Shown in pieces: positions 45,001 to 54,425 of a DNA stretch of 64,000 nt (position 1 is the first letter of the stretch; every line of letters starts with the position of its first letter). This stretch comes from Oceanirhabdus seepicola (GTDB lineage Bacteria; Bacillota; Clostridia; Clostridiales; Clostridiaceae), in the NCBI RefSeq assembly GCF_023684385.1, contig NZ_JAGSOJ010000001.1, positions 1,325,146-1,389,145 on the forward strand, given 5' to 3'. The position numbers were made by a program, and so were the translations under genes. Below the pieces are notes generated by a model. That model did no database searches. It saw only the letters and a program-made list of their open reading frames with translations, and was not told the origin of the DNA.

Positions 45001-45063
45001 TTATATTTTTTGCAATTCTATTTAATTTTTATTTGCTAATACATTTAATTTCGTCAAATAATA

Positions 45064-45090
45064 ACATTTTTTGGAGTTCTGAATATAATG
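45064..45090 (+). promoter_or_regulatory. SigK-like promoter candidate for the 45178 gene
   Basis: AC (45064-45065), 16 nt starting ATTTTTT as in the box at 43429, then AATATAATG (two deviations from CATA-N3-TA). It lies about 90 bp upstream of the ATG. Confidence 0.4.
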
Positions 45091-45177
45091 TAAGTGAAGC
45101 AATAAATCATCCAATGCAACTTCATTTCATTTGAAGTGCTTGTATGTGAAATAAATATACCTAAGGTAGGTAATTAA

Positions 45178-46890
45178 ATGAATGAAAACATCAAAATAAA
45201 AAAACCTTATTTAAAGATAGCATGTATTCTTGATCAATTCAGTTATGATTGTTTTAAATATGAATGTAATCTAATTCAATTGCATATTAAAAACTGGAAG
45301 AAAGTCATATCAAAAGAGAAACCAGATCTTTTATTAGTAGAATCTGCTTGGAAAGGCGTAGGTAACAGTTGGAAAATAAAAATATATGATATAAATAATA
45401 CAAAAGATACTAACCTAAAATCTCTAATTGCATATTGTAATCGTTTAAATATACCAACAATTTTTTGGAATAAAGAAGATCCATTTCATTTCCAAAAATT
45501 TATTCATACCGCCAAATTATTTGATTATGTATTTACCACATCAGAGGAATCTATAAAAAAATATACTGGAGTATTAAAGCATAATAAAGTTTTCTGTCTT
45601 CCTTTTGCTGCACAGCCTCAACTTCATAACCCTATTGATAAAGATAAAATGAAAGTTAATAATGTAGCTTTTGCTGGTTCATGGTATGCTAATAAATATC
45701 CTGAGCGAAAAAAAGGTTTGGATTTTTTATTAACATCAGCAATGAAATATTCTGTTCATATATATGACAGAACCTATAATGTACCCTTCCCAACAAAAAA
45801 AAATTATGATTTCCCAGCAAAGTTCAAACCATATATTAGAGGTGGCTTACCCTATAACGAAATAGTTAAGGCATATAAAAAATATAAACTTTTTTTAAAT
45901 GTAAATACAATAACAAATAGTAAAAGCATGTTCTCTAGAAGAGTCTTTGAGTTATTAGCTTGTGGTACACCTATAATTAGTAACTATGCTCTAGGAATCG
46001 AAGTCCTTTTCCCTTCCATTGTTAAATTATGCAAAAACAAACTAGACGCTGATAAATATCTTAAGGTTTTGCTAGGTACTAAAGATTTTAGAGATAGACT
46101 CTCACTACGTGGACAAAGAGAAGTGTTTAATACACACACCTATACTCACAGATTAGAAGAAATTTTAAATAAAATTGGGTTTAAATATAAGCAAATCCCT
46201 ATGTCTGGTGTTTCAATAATTACAATTACTAATAATATTAACACTCTAAACAATATAGTAAATAATTATACAATCCAAAAATATAGTAAAAAAGAGTTAG
46301 TTTTAATCCTAAATAACAAAAAAATTGACATTAAGGAAATAAAGCTAAAGTTGAAAAAATATCGTGGAATAAGAATTATTCAAGCTGGAGAAAATCAGTC
46401 ATATAACGATTATTTAAAATTAGGAATTGAAAATTCACAATGTGATTATATATCTATATTTGACTCAAATGATTACTATTCACCTAATTTTCTAACAGAT
46501 TTAATGAATACTTTCAAATACACTGACGCAAAAATAGCTGGTAAATTATCACATCACTGTTTTTTAAAAAACAACAAAAAACTTATGCTAGTAGCTCCTA
46601 ATTCTGAATATCGATATGTTAATTATTTATATAGTTCAACCTTAGTAATAAAAAAAGAACTCTTCAATATAATTAAGTTAAAAACCACTTCAAAAGAAAA
46701 TATTTGGGATGACTTTTTTAATCAATGTATTAAAAATCATATTAAACTATATTCATCAGATAAATTTAATTATGTCCATATTGTTGATGATGTGTCTAAA
46801 CTGAATAAAAATGTAGGTAAAAACAGCATGTTGGCTAACCGTAAAAACGTTAAATTGACTTACGAATATAAAAAACAAATTACAGTATAA
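45178..46890 (+). CDS. CgeB-family glycosyltransferase with GT2-like C-terminal domain
   Basis: A 570-residue protein. The N-terminal part (about 10-330) is CgeB/DUF3880-like: LKIACILDQFSYDCFKYEC, LLLVESAWKGVGNSW, TIFWNKEDPFHFQKFI, FDYVFTTSEESIKKY, LPFAAQPQLHNPI, VAFAGSWYANKYPERK and the donor block SRRVFELLACGTPIISNY. Residues about 345-560 are a degenerate GT2-like domain (VSIITITNNINTLNNIV, DYISIFDSNDYYSPNF). AAGGTAGG precedes the ATG. It is homologous along its length to the convergent gene 46960-49080, so the two are an inverted paralogous pair. The CgeB family in Bacillus acts in late-spore surface glycosylation. Confidence 0.83.
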   Translation: MNENIKIKKPYLKIACILDQFSYDCFKYECNLIQLHIKNWKKVISKEKPDLLLVESAWKGVGNSWKIKIYDINNTKDTNLKSLIAYCNRLNIPTIFWNKEDPFHFQKFIHTAKLFDYVFTTSEESIKKYTGVLKHNKVFCLPFAAQPQLHNPIDKDKMKVNNVAFAGSWYANKYPERKKGLDFLLTSAMKYSVHIYDRTYNVPFPTKKNYDFPAKFKPYIRGGLPYNEIVKAYKKYKLFLNVNTITNSKSMFSRRVFELLACGTPIISNYALGIEVLFPSIVKLCKNKLDADKYLKVLLGTKDFRDRLSLRGQREVFNTHTYTHRLEEILNKIGFKYKQIPMSGVSIITITNNINTLNNIVNNYTIQKYSKKELVLILNNKKIDIKEIKLKLKKYRGIRIIQAGENQSYNDYLKLGIENSQCDYISIFDSNDYYSPNFLTDLMNTFKYTDAKIAGKLSHHCFLKNNKKLMLVAPNSEYRYVNYLYSSTLVIKKELFNIIKLKTTSKENIWDDFFNQCIKNHIKLYSSDKFNYVHIVDDVSKLNKNVGKNSMLANRKNVKLTYEYKKQITV

Positions 46891-46912
46891 AATTTATTAT
46901 AATATTCCTATT

Positions 46913-46954
46913 AAAAATATCCTAAAATGTATATACTCATTTTAGGATATTTTT
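46913..46954. terminator. Bidirectional terminator between the CgeB-like pair
   Basis: AAAAATATCCTAAAATG, an 8-nt loop and a perfect 17-bp complement, with A/T tails on both sides, between convergent stops at 46890 and 46960. Confidence 0.85.
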
Positions 46955-46959
46955 AAAGT

Positions 46960-49080
46960 CTAAATTTCAACCTTGCTTATTATTTCATAATCTTTTAAAT
47001 TATAATTACAGTTTTGAATAAAATTATATTTATCTATGCTAAACATGCTATATCCCAATTTCGAATAATTTTTCATAGAAGAATCATTTGAAAATTCAAA
47101 TATTATTTCTCTTGTTTTTTTGGATTTCAAAAGATTTTTGTGAATTATGCAAACACTACTCAATAAATCATCCGTATACTCAAATTCACATCCATTATTT
47201 TTTATTTCCAAACTATTTTTAATACTTTTCTTATCAAATGAGTAAATAGCTTTTTTCCCTATGATATTCGCCTCTGTATATTTCGTAGCCAATGCTAGAT
47301 CCTCTAAATAATGCTTTCCATAAAAATTATTATTAGAAAAACAACTTATAAAGTCACCTTTAAAAATATCCATTATTTTAGAATCATTATTCACTGAGCT
47401 TAGTAAAAAACTTCTTATATTTTTATTATTATAGTTTTCTACTATATTCTTATTTCCCTCAAATTCTTTCAATATTAATACTAATTCCTTATTATCATAT
47501 GACTGAGATTTAAATTTTTTCAAAATCATTTTAAATTCTTTTAAAGACCTAATAATACTAAAAACGCTTATTTTAGGAGATTTTTTAGAGATACCCATAC
47601 CAACTTTTGATAAAATATAGTGTAACCTTTCTTCATAAGTGTGTTTACTTAGAACTAACCTAAGACCTGTTAAAGCTTTTTGGTTGTAATATTCTTCATC
47701 ATTCATCAACAACTTAAAAGCTTCTTTTAATTCATTGATGTCATCACTAGAAGTAATAATGTCGCCAAAGATTTTTTTTATTCCTTTTGAATATGAACTC
47801 ACAATGGGTGTGTATGAAGCAACTCCTTCAAAGACTCTTCTAGCAAACATAGTATCAGAATTCTTAACGCTACTTACATTAATCATTACCTTATACCCTT
47901 TATATGCTTTATTAATTTCATCTCCCACTAATTTCCCTTTAATATAAGTTTTGTATTTACTGGGAAATAAATAATTTGGATTATTATCTTCAAAATGTCT
48001 GTCATAAATATCTAGTCCGTATTCTACTGCAGCATTAAATATTCTCTGCATATCCACTTGCCTGTCTTTATATTTAGCTGCATAATATGCTCCTGCAAAA
48101 CAAATCTTATTTTCTCTATTTTCATATAGTTTAATTGGATTGTGAACTTTAGGCTGTGCTGCAAAAGGAAGGCAATATACTCTATTATGATTTAAAAACT
48201 TTTTATAATCTTTAAGACAATTCACATCTGTTGTAAATACATAATCAAAGAATTGAGCTGTTTTAATGAACCGTTTAAAGTGTACTGGATCTTCCTTATT
48301 CCAAAATACTGTTGGAATTGAATTTTGTTTACACCATTTTATTAATTTTATTAATTCTTTTAAACCTTTTATATAATTTTTATTATAAGCCCCAACCTTC
48401 CATTTCCAACTACCTCCATTTCCCTTCCAAGCAGATTCTACAATCAAAATATGAGGTTTATCTTTATTCAGTATTTTATTCCAATTGTCTGGGTTAAAGG
48501 ATATTACTTTACACATACCTTGGAAACATCTCATTGTAAAATCATCAAAAATCCCAGCAATTTTTAACTCTTTAATAGACTTGGGCTTATCATTTATTAT
48601 TTTTTTTGGAGACTTACTTTTATTTATAATACAGTTACTTATCTTAAAGATTCTTATTTCCTTTAAGAAACATTTCCCACTGCCTTTAATTCTGATTCCA
48701 AATCTTATATATTTTGATTTTTTATTAGGAATAATTATTTTTTCTTTATTAATATTTATAAATTCAATAGATATTTTTTTATTTTCTGAATAAAAAATAA
48801 CCGCAAGTGAAACGTTAATATTTTTAAACTTTTCACCTACAAACTGGATTTTATACTTACAATTAGTATCTACCTTTAACTTCTTCTTGGAAGGCAATTT
48901 ATTGAAATTTGTATTTGCTTCTAGATAAGATAAATATCTTTGCTGAGAATTTTCTAAAAAAGATTGAACTTCTAAAAATCTATTATTATCTCCAAGTATT
49001 AAATCACTATTTTTTTCAACAAAGAAATTTCCTCTATTGATAAGAATTCTATTAACAGCTTTTCTATATCTATTTTCCAA
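46960..49080 (-). CDS. CgeB-family glycosyltransferase with extra N-terminal domain
   Basis: The open frame extends to a TTG at 49155, but that would overlap the upstream GT4 gene by 86 bp. TTG 49080 (ENRYRKAVNRILINRG), which overlaps the stop of that gene, is my preferred start, though uncertain. It has a beta-rich N-terminal domain (about 1-160) absent from the 45178 paralogue. The CgeB core follows (LKIAGIFDDFTMRCFQGMC, ILIVESAWKGNGGSW, TVFWNKEDPVHFKRFI, ARRVFEGVASYTPIVSSY) and then the GT2-like tail (ISVFSIIRSLKEFKMIL, GDFISCFSNNNFYGKHY). Donor and acceptor are unknown. Confidence 0.8.
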   Translation of the reverse strand: MENRYRKAVNRILINRGNFFVEKNSDLILGDNNRFLEVQSFLENSQQRYLSYLEANTNFNKLPSKKKLKVDTNCKYKIQFVGEKFKNINVSLAVIFYSENKKISIEFININKEKIIIPNKKSKYIRFGIRIKGSGKCFLKEIRIFKISNCIINKSKSPKKIINDKPKSIKELKIAGIFDDFTMRCFQGMCKVISFNPDNWNKILNKDKPHILIVESAWKGNGGSWKWKVGAYNKNYIKGLKELIKLIKWCKQNSIPTVFWNKEDPVHFKRFIKTAQFFDYVFTTDVNCLKDYKKFLNHNRVYCLPFAAQPKVHNPIKLYENRENKICFAGAYYAAKYKDRQVDMQRIFNAAVEYGLDIYDRHFEDNNPNYLFPSKYKTYIKGKLVGDEINKAYKGYKVMINVSSVKNSDTMFARRVFEGVASYTPIVSSYSKGIKKIFGDIITSSDDINELKEAFKLLMNDEEYYNQKALTGLRLVLSKHTYEERLHYILSKVGMGISKKSPKISVFSIIRSLKEFKMILKKFKSQSYDNKELVLILKEFEGNKNIVENYNNKNIRSFLLSSVNNDSKIMDIFKGDFISCFSNNNFYGKHYLEDLALATKYTEANIIGKKAIYSFDKKSIKNSLEIKNNGCEFEYTDDLLSSVCIIHKNLLKSKKTREIIFEFSNDSSMKNYSKLGYSMFSIDKYNFIQNCNYNLKDYEIISKVEI

Positions 49081-50089
49081 TGTTCTCACACTCTTTTTTA
49101 ATAATTTCTTCCCATTTACTACAAATAATTTTTTTATCAAATCTACCTCTTGCAAATTTCACAACATATTTTTGTAATGAATTCAATCCATTATCTTTAC
49201 CTATATTATGAATTAATAAAGCAGCCTCTTCATTATTTTTAAATACAAATTTTCTAGGATAAAGCTCATTTGCCCCTTCCCAATTATAAATTATAGGTAT
49301 ACTTCCTGATGCCATTCCTTCTGCTACTGCTAAATGAAAGCTTTCAAAATCACTTACTGAGAGTATAAACCCTATTTTACTAAACCAATTGAAAACATCT
49401 GAACTCCAAGGTTCAAAGATCACCGAATCTTTCCATTTACTATCATTAATTCTTTTAAAAACTGATTCATAAAATTCTTTTTCATCTTTCTTTTTCCATA
49501 ACCATGAATATTCTTTTGGATGTTTCCCTTTAATATAAAGCTTATATTTTTTATCTTTTGACCATAGCTTTTCAAATATATCTAAAGCTTTATCCAATCG
49601 TTTTCTGCTTGGACAACAGCCTAATAATCCTAAATTGTATTTGCAATCTTTAGTTTTATTACTATTCAATTTTTCACTATCAATTAAATTATATATAATT
49701 GATAGTTTACTATCAGGTATTTTAAATTTACTCTTAAGATCCCTTGCTATCTTGGGCCCCACTGTGATGATTCTATTTATATTTTTCATATTAAATTTGA
49801 ATGGATATTTAGTTTTCAGTTCTTGTAAATGCATTCTAACTATCAATACCTGATTTTTTCTTTTATGATTTGAATACCAAACTGAATTACCAAGCCCCCA
49901 CTCACACACTATTACATCTGCCCATTTTAAGCATTTATAGCTTAATTCTTCATTATGCTGATTATGCCCCTTCCATAAATCTATTTTCACTTCATAATTT
50001 TTCTTACTTTTGAAATATTCAATAAGCATCTTCGCAAATTTCAAGTCATGACCTGCAAATAGAAGTTTTATCTTATTATTTTTTTCCAT
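49070..50089 (-). CDS. GT4-type glycosyltransferase
   Basis: A 339-residue GT-B enzyme. IKLLFAGHDLKFAKMLIEYF opens the N-terminal Rossmann fold; ADVIVCEWGLGNSVWYSNH and VLIVRMHLQELKTKYPF resemble the fragment at 1-350 in architecture. LGLLGCCPSRKRLDKALDIFE (donor-domain start), LYIKGKHPKEYSW, and the ESFHLAVAEGMASGSIPIIYNWEGA E-x7-E region identify the GT4 donor site. GGGAGG precedes the ATG. It starts an operon running into the CgeB-like gene. Confidence 0.85.
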   Translation of the reverse strand: MEKNNKIKLLFAGHDLKFAKMLIEYFKSKKNYEVKIDLWKGHNQHNEELSYKCLKWADVIVCEWGLGNSVWYSNHKRKNQVLIVRMHLQELKTKYPFKFNMKNINRIITVGPKIARDLKSKFKIPDSKLSIIYNLIDSEKLNSNKTKDCKYNLGLLGCCPSRKRLDKALDIFEKLWSKDKKYKLYIKGKHPKEYSWLWKKKDEKEFYESVFKRINDSKWKDSVIFEPWSSDVFNWFSKIGFILSVSDFESFHLAVAEGMASGSIPIIYNWEGANELYPRKFVFKNNEEAALLIHNIGKDNGLNSLQKYVVKFARGRFDKKIICSKWEEIIKKECENIGK

Positions 50090-50159
50090 TAATGTTATAC
50101 CTCCCGCTATAATATTTTATGCAGAATATTATCTTTTGTTATCATTTATAATCTAAAAA

Positions 50160-50236
50160 GCACGGTTCACCGTGCGGTAAAACAAATGGAGAATGGAGAG
50201 TTGAGAGTTGTTCTCCACTCACCACTCTCAACTCTC
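50160..50236. repeat. MITE-like palindromic element (second copy of the type at 41345)
   Basis: A GCACGGT/CCGTGC hairpin (50160-50175) is followed by GGTAAAACAAATGGAGAATGG and an inverted repeat (GAGAGTTGAGAG at 50196-50207 with CTCTCAACTCTC at 50225-50236). It lies between the stop of the heparinase-type gene and the GT4 start and could terminate transcription. Confidence 0.55.
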
Positions 50237-50263
50237 AACTACGCTTTTAAAATTCCCACTTCA

Positions 50264-51955
50264 TTAATTCATGATTGTAAACTTTGTTTTTATACTAACA
50301 TTTCTTCCTGTAAAACCAATTATTAAAGCACTAGTAGGCTTCTGCTGACAAAATTTTTCACATATCCATCCTAATACGAATGGTTTAACCTGTCCTCTTA
50401 TTGTTCTTATTGAAAACTTAGTATTTGTTTCAATTGAAACTCTCATCACTAATACTTTTCCTCTGTATAACAAGATTTTTGTACCTTTTATAACAGGTTT
50501 AATATCATCAGCTAAATTCCATAGCAATTTATATTCATGCTCTTTTTCAGACTTAATATTATCAGTAATTGTAATATTTTTAGTATCTTTAAAATATTCA
50601 ACAGTCCTAATATGCTTAACACCTTCAAACCTTTCATTAATGCCAGTCACTCTTGATATATTTTTATCTACCTTATACTCTGTCAATCTAACAGACTTAT
50701 ACTTACCATCTGTCCTAGGAAGACTTTTATTATCAACAATCAAGGTATTATGAGAAAAAGAAGAATAAGTGTATCTTGTAAACTTATTTTTATAATCAAA
50801 CCCATTTGGTCCAGATTCTCTAATGATATCTCCATTAGAATATATCCATAAACTTAAATCATCACAATGCTTATGATATGCAACGTGATACGCTGCAATG
50901 AACAAAATATAGACCCCTTTTTCTTTCTTTTGCCAATCATCTCTAAATATTGCATAGCCTGACTTTGGAAATACTTTATCATTCTCTAGGGGAACTCTCC
51001 CCTCTCGCCCTTTTGTTACTGCATATCTATAATAAGGATTATTTATCCATATTCCTGATCTCGCTCTTAACCTATCTGTATCTCCTATCTGTGGCAAATA
51101 TCCATCTGGCTTAATGATATACGTTGCAAATTTACTAGCTTTATTATATAGGTTAATTAATTCTTTACTAAAAGGACTATTTACAGAATTCAAATAATCT
51201 CCATATTTTTTCAGATATTGAGCTATCATTTGATGATATTTGGGCGAATGCTCCAAATGAATCCCTTCACTTGAAAAAATAAAATCAAAATATTCTTTCA
51301 TTCTTGAACAAGCAAGTTTATTAATATTTTTACTATTATTAAACTCCCAAAAATAGTCACTATAGATTATTAATGCTTGATCTTGAAACATTCCATGATT
51401 TGTATTTTTAGAATAAAAATTAGAACTGCTTAATAACTTTACGTGTAAGAATATACTTTTCAAAAACAATTCACTCTCATTATCATTTAACAATTTTCTT
51501 GCTTCATTAAAAAAAGATATCCACGTCATTAACCTACTTGCTGTGGTTTCATCATGCCATGCCATCTTATGAGCCGGATTATTATAAGGATTATTTAATA
51601 TCCAATCTTTTATAATTTCAAAACCCTTCAATAAATATTCTACTTTTTTACTCTTTTTATATGCAGCTACAAGATCATTTATAAAAAAATGTCCGTGTAA
51701 TAACCTCATAAAGCTTCTAGTATTTTTAGGATCCTCTGTCCAATTAATTGACTTAGGATAACTAGTACTACCATAAGGTGGAATCATATATATATCATCT
51801 CTAATAATTTTTTCGGCTGCATTAATGTAATCCTTATTTATAGCAGATGGTAAAATATATTTCATTTTATCAATAATTTTACTCTTATCTACACTTTTAT
51901 AATATTTGACTATTTTTTTTTTATCTTTAGGCCATTGGAAATATTGAAATTTCAT
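50264..51955 (-). CDS. Heparinase II/III-family protein
   Basis: ATG 51955 (AGGTG seven bases upstream) is chosen over a TTG 39 bases earlier. The 563-residue protein has the alpha-helical toroid of the family at about 80-330 (AHKMAWHDETTASRLMTW, NHGMFQDQALIIYSDYF, PKYHQMIAQYLKKYGDY). The beta-sandwich half begins near 360 (YHKHCDDLSLWIYSNGD, ESGPNGFDY, SFSHNTLIVDNKSL). The characterised members are lyases of uronic-acid polysaccharides, some acting on sulfated chains; relatives in biosynthetic clusters may be epimerases or editing enzymes. It lacks a signal peptide. Presence beside two uronate-forming dehydrogenases and sulfotransferases suggests the glycan contains uronic acid. Confidence 0.85.
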   Translation of the reverse strand: MKFQYFQWPKDKKKIVKYYKSVDKSKIIDKMKYILPSAINKDYINAAEKIIRDDIYMIPPYGSTSYPKSINWTEDPKNTRSFMRLLHGHFFINDLVAAYKKSKKVEYLLKGFEIIKDWILNNPYNNPAHKMAWHDETTASRLMTWISFFNEARKLLNDNESELFLKSIFLHVKLLSSSNFYSKNTNHGMFQDQALIIYSDYFWEFNNSKNINKLACSRMKEYFDFIFSSEGIHLEHSPKYHQMIAQYLKKYGDYLNSVNSPFSKELINLYNKASKFATYIIKPDGYLPQIGDTDRLRARSGIWINNPYYRYAVTKGREGRVPLENDKVFPKSGYAIFRDDWQKKEKGVYILFIAAYHVAYHKHCDDLSLWIYSNGDIIRESGPNGFDYKNKFTRYTYSSFSHNTLIVDNKSLPRTDGKYKSVRLTEYKVDKNISRVTGINERFEGVKHIRTVEYFKDTKNITITDNIKSEKEHEYKLLWNLADDIKPVIKGTKILLYRGKVLVMRVSIETNTKFSIRTIRGQVKPFVLGWICEKFCQQKPTSALIIGFTGRNVSIKTKFTIMN

Positions 51956-52015
51956 TAATATACACCTAACCTTTTTAATTTGTATCTTACACAATTAATT
52001 CACTTATTACTTCAC

Positions 52016-52726
52016 TTACCCTTTCCCTATAAATTCTCTTAAAATTTTTTCTACTTCTGACTTATTCTTTATAATGCCTTTTTTGAATTTTTCATCAAAT
52101 ACTGTCCTAGTATTGTTTGAATGAGCATGCAATATAAAGTTATTCACTCCTACAATTTCATGTGGTTGTTTAACTATCCACTTATGCCCTATTCGCAACC
52201 AATGCCTTTCACCTTTTAAAAATTTATTAGTGTTATATATTTGTGTATAGAACGGAGGTGCTATATAAAAGTATTTAGCTAAACGCTTTTGAATTGAGTC
52301 ATAAATATACCCTGATTGATTTACCAATATCTTCGTATTTTTATGAGGCACATAATCATACATCTGTTGTATATATGATTTGTGGTACATATCATCTGAA
52401 TCTAATCTTATTAGATATAATTTTTTGAATCCCACTATATCTTGTTTAAGTTTAGAAGCATATTTAGAATTTCTTATAAACTCAATATTAGCAGGAAGTT
52501 TATCATATTTACTAAGTGCTTCTTGAATTAAGTCTTCAGTATTATCTGTATATTTAACATATACAATATAGTTTTGATTAGTTTGTAACTTTAAACTCTT
52601 AAGTGTATAATTCATAAATAAACCAATTCTATAATTAATCCACTCTTTAGTTAAACTCTTTTTATTATTTACTTCATAATCTAAAACATTGATCATACTT
52701 TCAATAATAATTTTTTTATCCTTCAT
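52016..52726 (-). CDS. Rhamnosyltransferase-like GT (paralogue 1 of 3)
   Basis: A 236-residue protein of the putative rhamnosyltransferase type (PF11316-like). FMNYTLKSLKLQTNQNYIVYV opens the nucleotide fold, LYLIRLDSDDMYHKSYIQQM has the metal-binding DSDD, and HWLRIGHKWIVKQPHEIVG is at the acceptor side. The three tandem copies (52016, 52743, 53545) keep the order and the blocks but differ by about half of their residues, so they are old duplicates likely adding successive sugars. GGAGAAG precedes the ATG; the operon runs 54276 to 50264. Confidence 0.8.
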   Translation of the reverse strand: MKDKKIIIESMINVLDYEVNNKKSLTKEWINYRIGLFMNYTLKSLKLQTNQNYIVYVKYTDNTEDLIQEALSKYDKLPANIEFIRNSKYASKLKQDIVGFKKLYLIRLDSDDMYHKSYIQQMYDYVPHKNTKILVNQSGYIYDSIQKRLAKYFYIAPPFYTQIYNTNKFLKGERHWLRIGHKWIVKQPHEIVGVNNFILHAHSNNTRTVFDEKFKKGIIKNKSEVEKILREFIGKG

Positions 52727-52742
52727 TATTCTTCTCCTAAAT

Positions 52743-53498
52743 TTATATTATTCTATCCACTGCTCTACCCATAAAATCAAATAATATTCTTCTAACTTTT
52801 CTTTTATCTTTTATATGATTTTTATGATTTAACCATAATTTATGATAACCAGGATTCAAATCATACTCTAACGTGTTTTTTGAGTGTATAGTTCGAATAA
52901 AGTTTTTTTCTCTGATGATTTCATTAGGCAAATTGATTACCCCTTTATGACCATTAACTGGTATATACTTAGCTTGATTATATATTCCACTTAAATATTT
53001 TTTTGTATTATATATGAAAGTATAGTAGTTAGAACTTCCATGATGAAATTTTAACAATTGTTTTAGTTTTGTATCATATAAATAACCGTTTACATTAATT
53101 AACACTAAAGTATTTTCTTTAGGATTATAATCATGTAAAAACTGTACATGGGTCCTTTTATACATATCATCAGAATCTAATCTAGTTAAATAAAAATAAT
53201 CATAATTCATAATAGTATTTCTTACATGTTCTTTATAATTAGACTTCTTTAAAAACTTAACATTAGTTGGAAGTTTTGGATACTTCCTTAATGCCTCTTG
53301 TACTATATTTTCTGTTCTATCATGATATTGAATAACAGCTATAAACTCTTGGTTTGTCTGTGCTTTTAAGCTCTGTAATGTATATTTCATAAATATACTA
53401 ATTCTATACTCAATCCACTCTTTAGTAAATCTTTCTTCTGAGTTTTGTTTGAATGCTGCAATATTCAATGTGCTAACAATATAAATTATTTTTTTCAT
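52743..53498 (-). CDS. Rhamnosyltransferase-like GT (paralogue 2 of 3)
   Basis: A 251-residue protein with FTKEWIEYRISIFMKYTLQS, LKAQTNQEFIAVIQYHDRTE, YFYLTRLDSDDMYKRTHVQF (acidic DSDD) and KGVINLPNEIIREKNFI. GGTGG precedes the ATG, and the stop is 17 bp before paralogue 1. See paralogue 1 for the family. The region between DSDD and the C terminus has diverged, which suggests a different acceptor. Confidence 0.8.
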   Translation of the reverse strand: MKKIIYIVSTLNIAAFKQNSEERFTKEWIEYRISIFMKYTLQSLKAQTNQEFIAVIQYHDRTENIVQEALRKYPKLPTNVKFLKKSNYKEHVRNTIMNYDYFYLTRLDSDDMYKRTHVQFLHDYNPKENTLVLINVNGYLYDTKLKQLLKFHHGSSNYYTFIYNTKKYLSGIYNQAKYIPVNGHKGVINLPNEIIREKNFIRTIHSKNTLEYDLNPGYHKLWLNHKNHIKDKRKVRRILFDFMGRAVDRII

Positions 53499-53544
53499 TT
53501 AACCACCTTTTCTTTAGTATTTATCAGGATTTTATATAAATATA

Positions 53545-54276
53545 TTACTTTTTACCAATAAACTGCTTTAATATTTGTCGAACTTTTGACTTATGAATTT
53601 GCTTATACTTTTTAGAATTGAAATACCCTTCTTTTCTAATTACATTATTATTGTGTGCATGAAAAATATAATTGCGTCCCTGTAAGATTTCATGGGGTAA
53701 CTTAATTACACCTGTATGCCCATGCTCTGTTTTATACCATCTAACTCCTGAAAGAAACTCTTCAACTTTAAATATAAAGGTAAAGAAAGGAGGACTTTTA
53801 TGAAAAAACTCTATTAATCGATTATTTATAGAATCATACACATATCCTTTTTGATTAATTAATGCTTTAGTTTCTTTCTTAGGTTGATAGTCGTGTAATT
53901 TTTGTATATATGATTTATGATACATATCATCAGAATCCAAACGTACAAAATATAAATAATCATGTCCTTTAATAACTTCTAATATATCCTGATTATATTG
54001 TTTTCTAGTTAAGAACTTTACATTATTCGGTAATTCATCATATTTAGCAAGGGTTTGTTTAACAATCTTTTCAGTACTATGATGATAAATAACTCTTGCT
54101 AAGAAATTTTGATTAGTTTGATTTTTCAAACTCTTAAGAGTATAGTTCATAAATATATCAATTCTATTCTCAATCCACTCTTTAGTAAATCCCTTAACCT
54201 CCTTCCCTTGGGTTTTAACATTTTCTTTATATTCAAATACATTAAGCTTAATTCTTATATAAATTATTTTACTCAT
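53545..54276 (-). CDS. Rhamnosyltransferase-like GT (paralogue 3 of 3)
   Basis: The start at ATG 54276 has GGGAG nine bases upstream; an ATG three codons earlier abuts the ribosome site. The 243-residue protein has FTKEWIENRIDIFMNYTLKS, YLYFVRLDSDDMYHKSYIQK and HTGVIKLPHEILQGRNYIF. An insertion KENVKTQGKEVKG near the N terminus distinguishes it from the others. Upstream lies one arm of the inverted repeat that brackets the 54424 gene, and TATAGATATCATAC, which echoes the palindrome at 10132. Confidence 0.8.
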   Translation of the reverse strand: MSKIIYIRIKLNVFEYKENVKTQGKEVKGFTKEWIENRIDIFMNYTLKSLKNQTNQNFLARVIYHHSTEKIVKQTLAKYDELPNNVKFLTRKQYNQDILEVIKGHDYLYFVRLDSDDMYHKSYIQKLHDYQPKKETKALINQKGYVYDSINNRLIEFFHKSPPFFTFIFKVEEFLSGVRWYKTEHGHTGVIKLPHEILQGRNYIFHAHNNNVIRKEGYFNSKKYKQIHKSKVRQILKQFIGKK

Positions 54277-54330
54277 AATCTTCATCTCCCGTAATTAGAT
54301 ACTTTAGATCTATTTATAGATATCATACCG

Positions 54331-54425
54331 TGAAATTTGCTTTATGCACACCTTAGAAAAAGTTATACGATAATGGTTCCAAAATCTCAGCGTTTCAATG
54401 AGTTATGGACATGTATAAATCAATT
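54331..54425 (-). repeat. Inverted repeat, left arm (pairs with 55416-55510)
   Basis: Read on the minus strand this 95-bp segment aligns without gaps to 55416-55510 on the plus strand at about 80 percent by eye. The core of 33 identical bases starts TTATCGTATAACTTTTTC and ends GTGCATAAA. TTGATTTATACATGTCC is also shared. The arms exactly bracket one gene. Confidence 0.75.
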
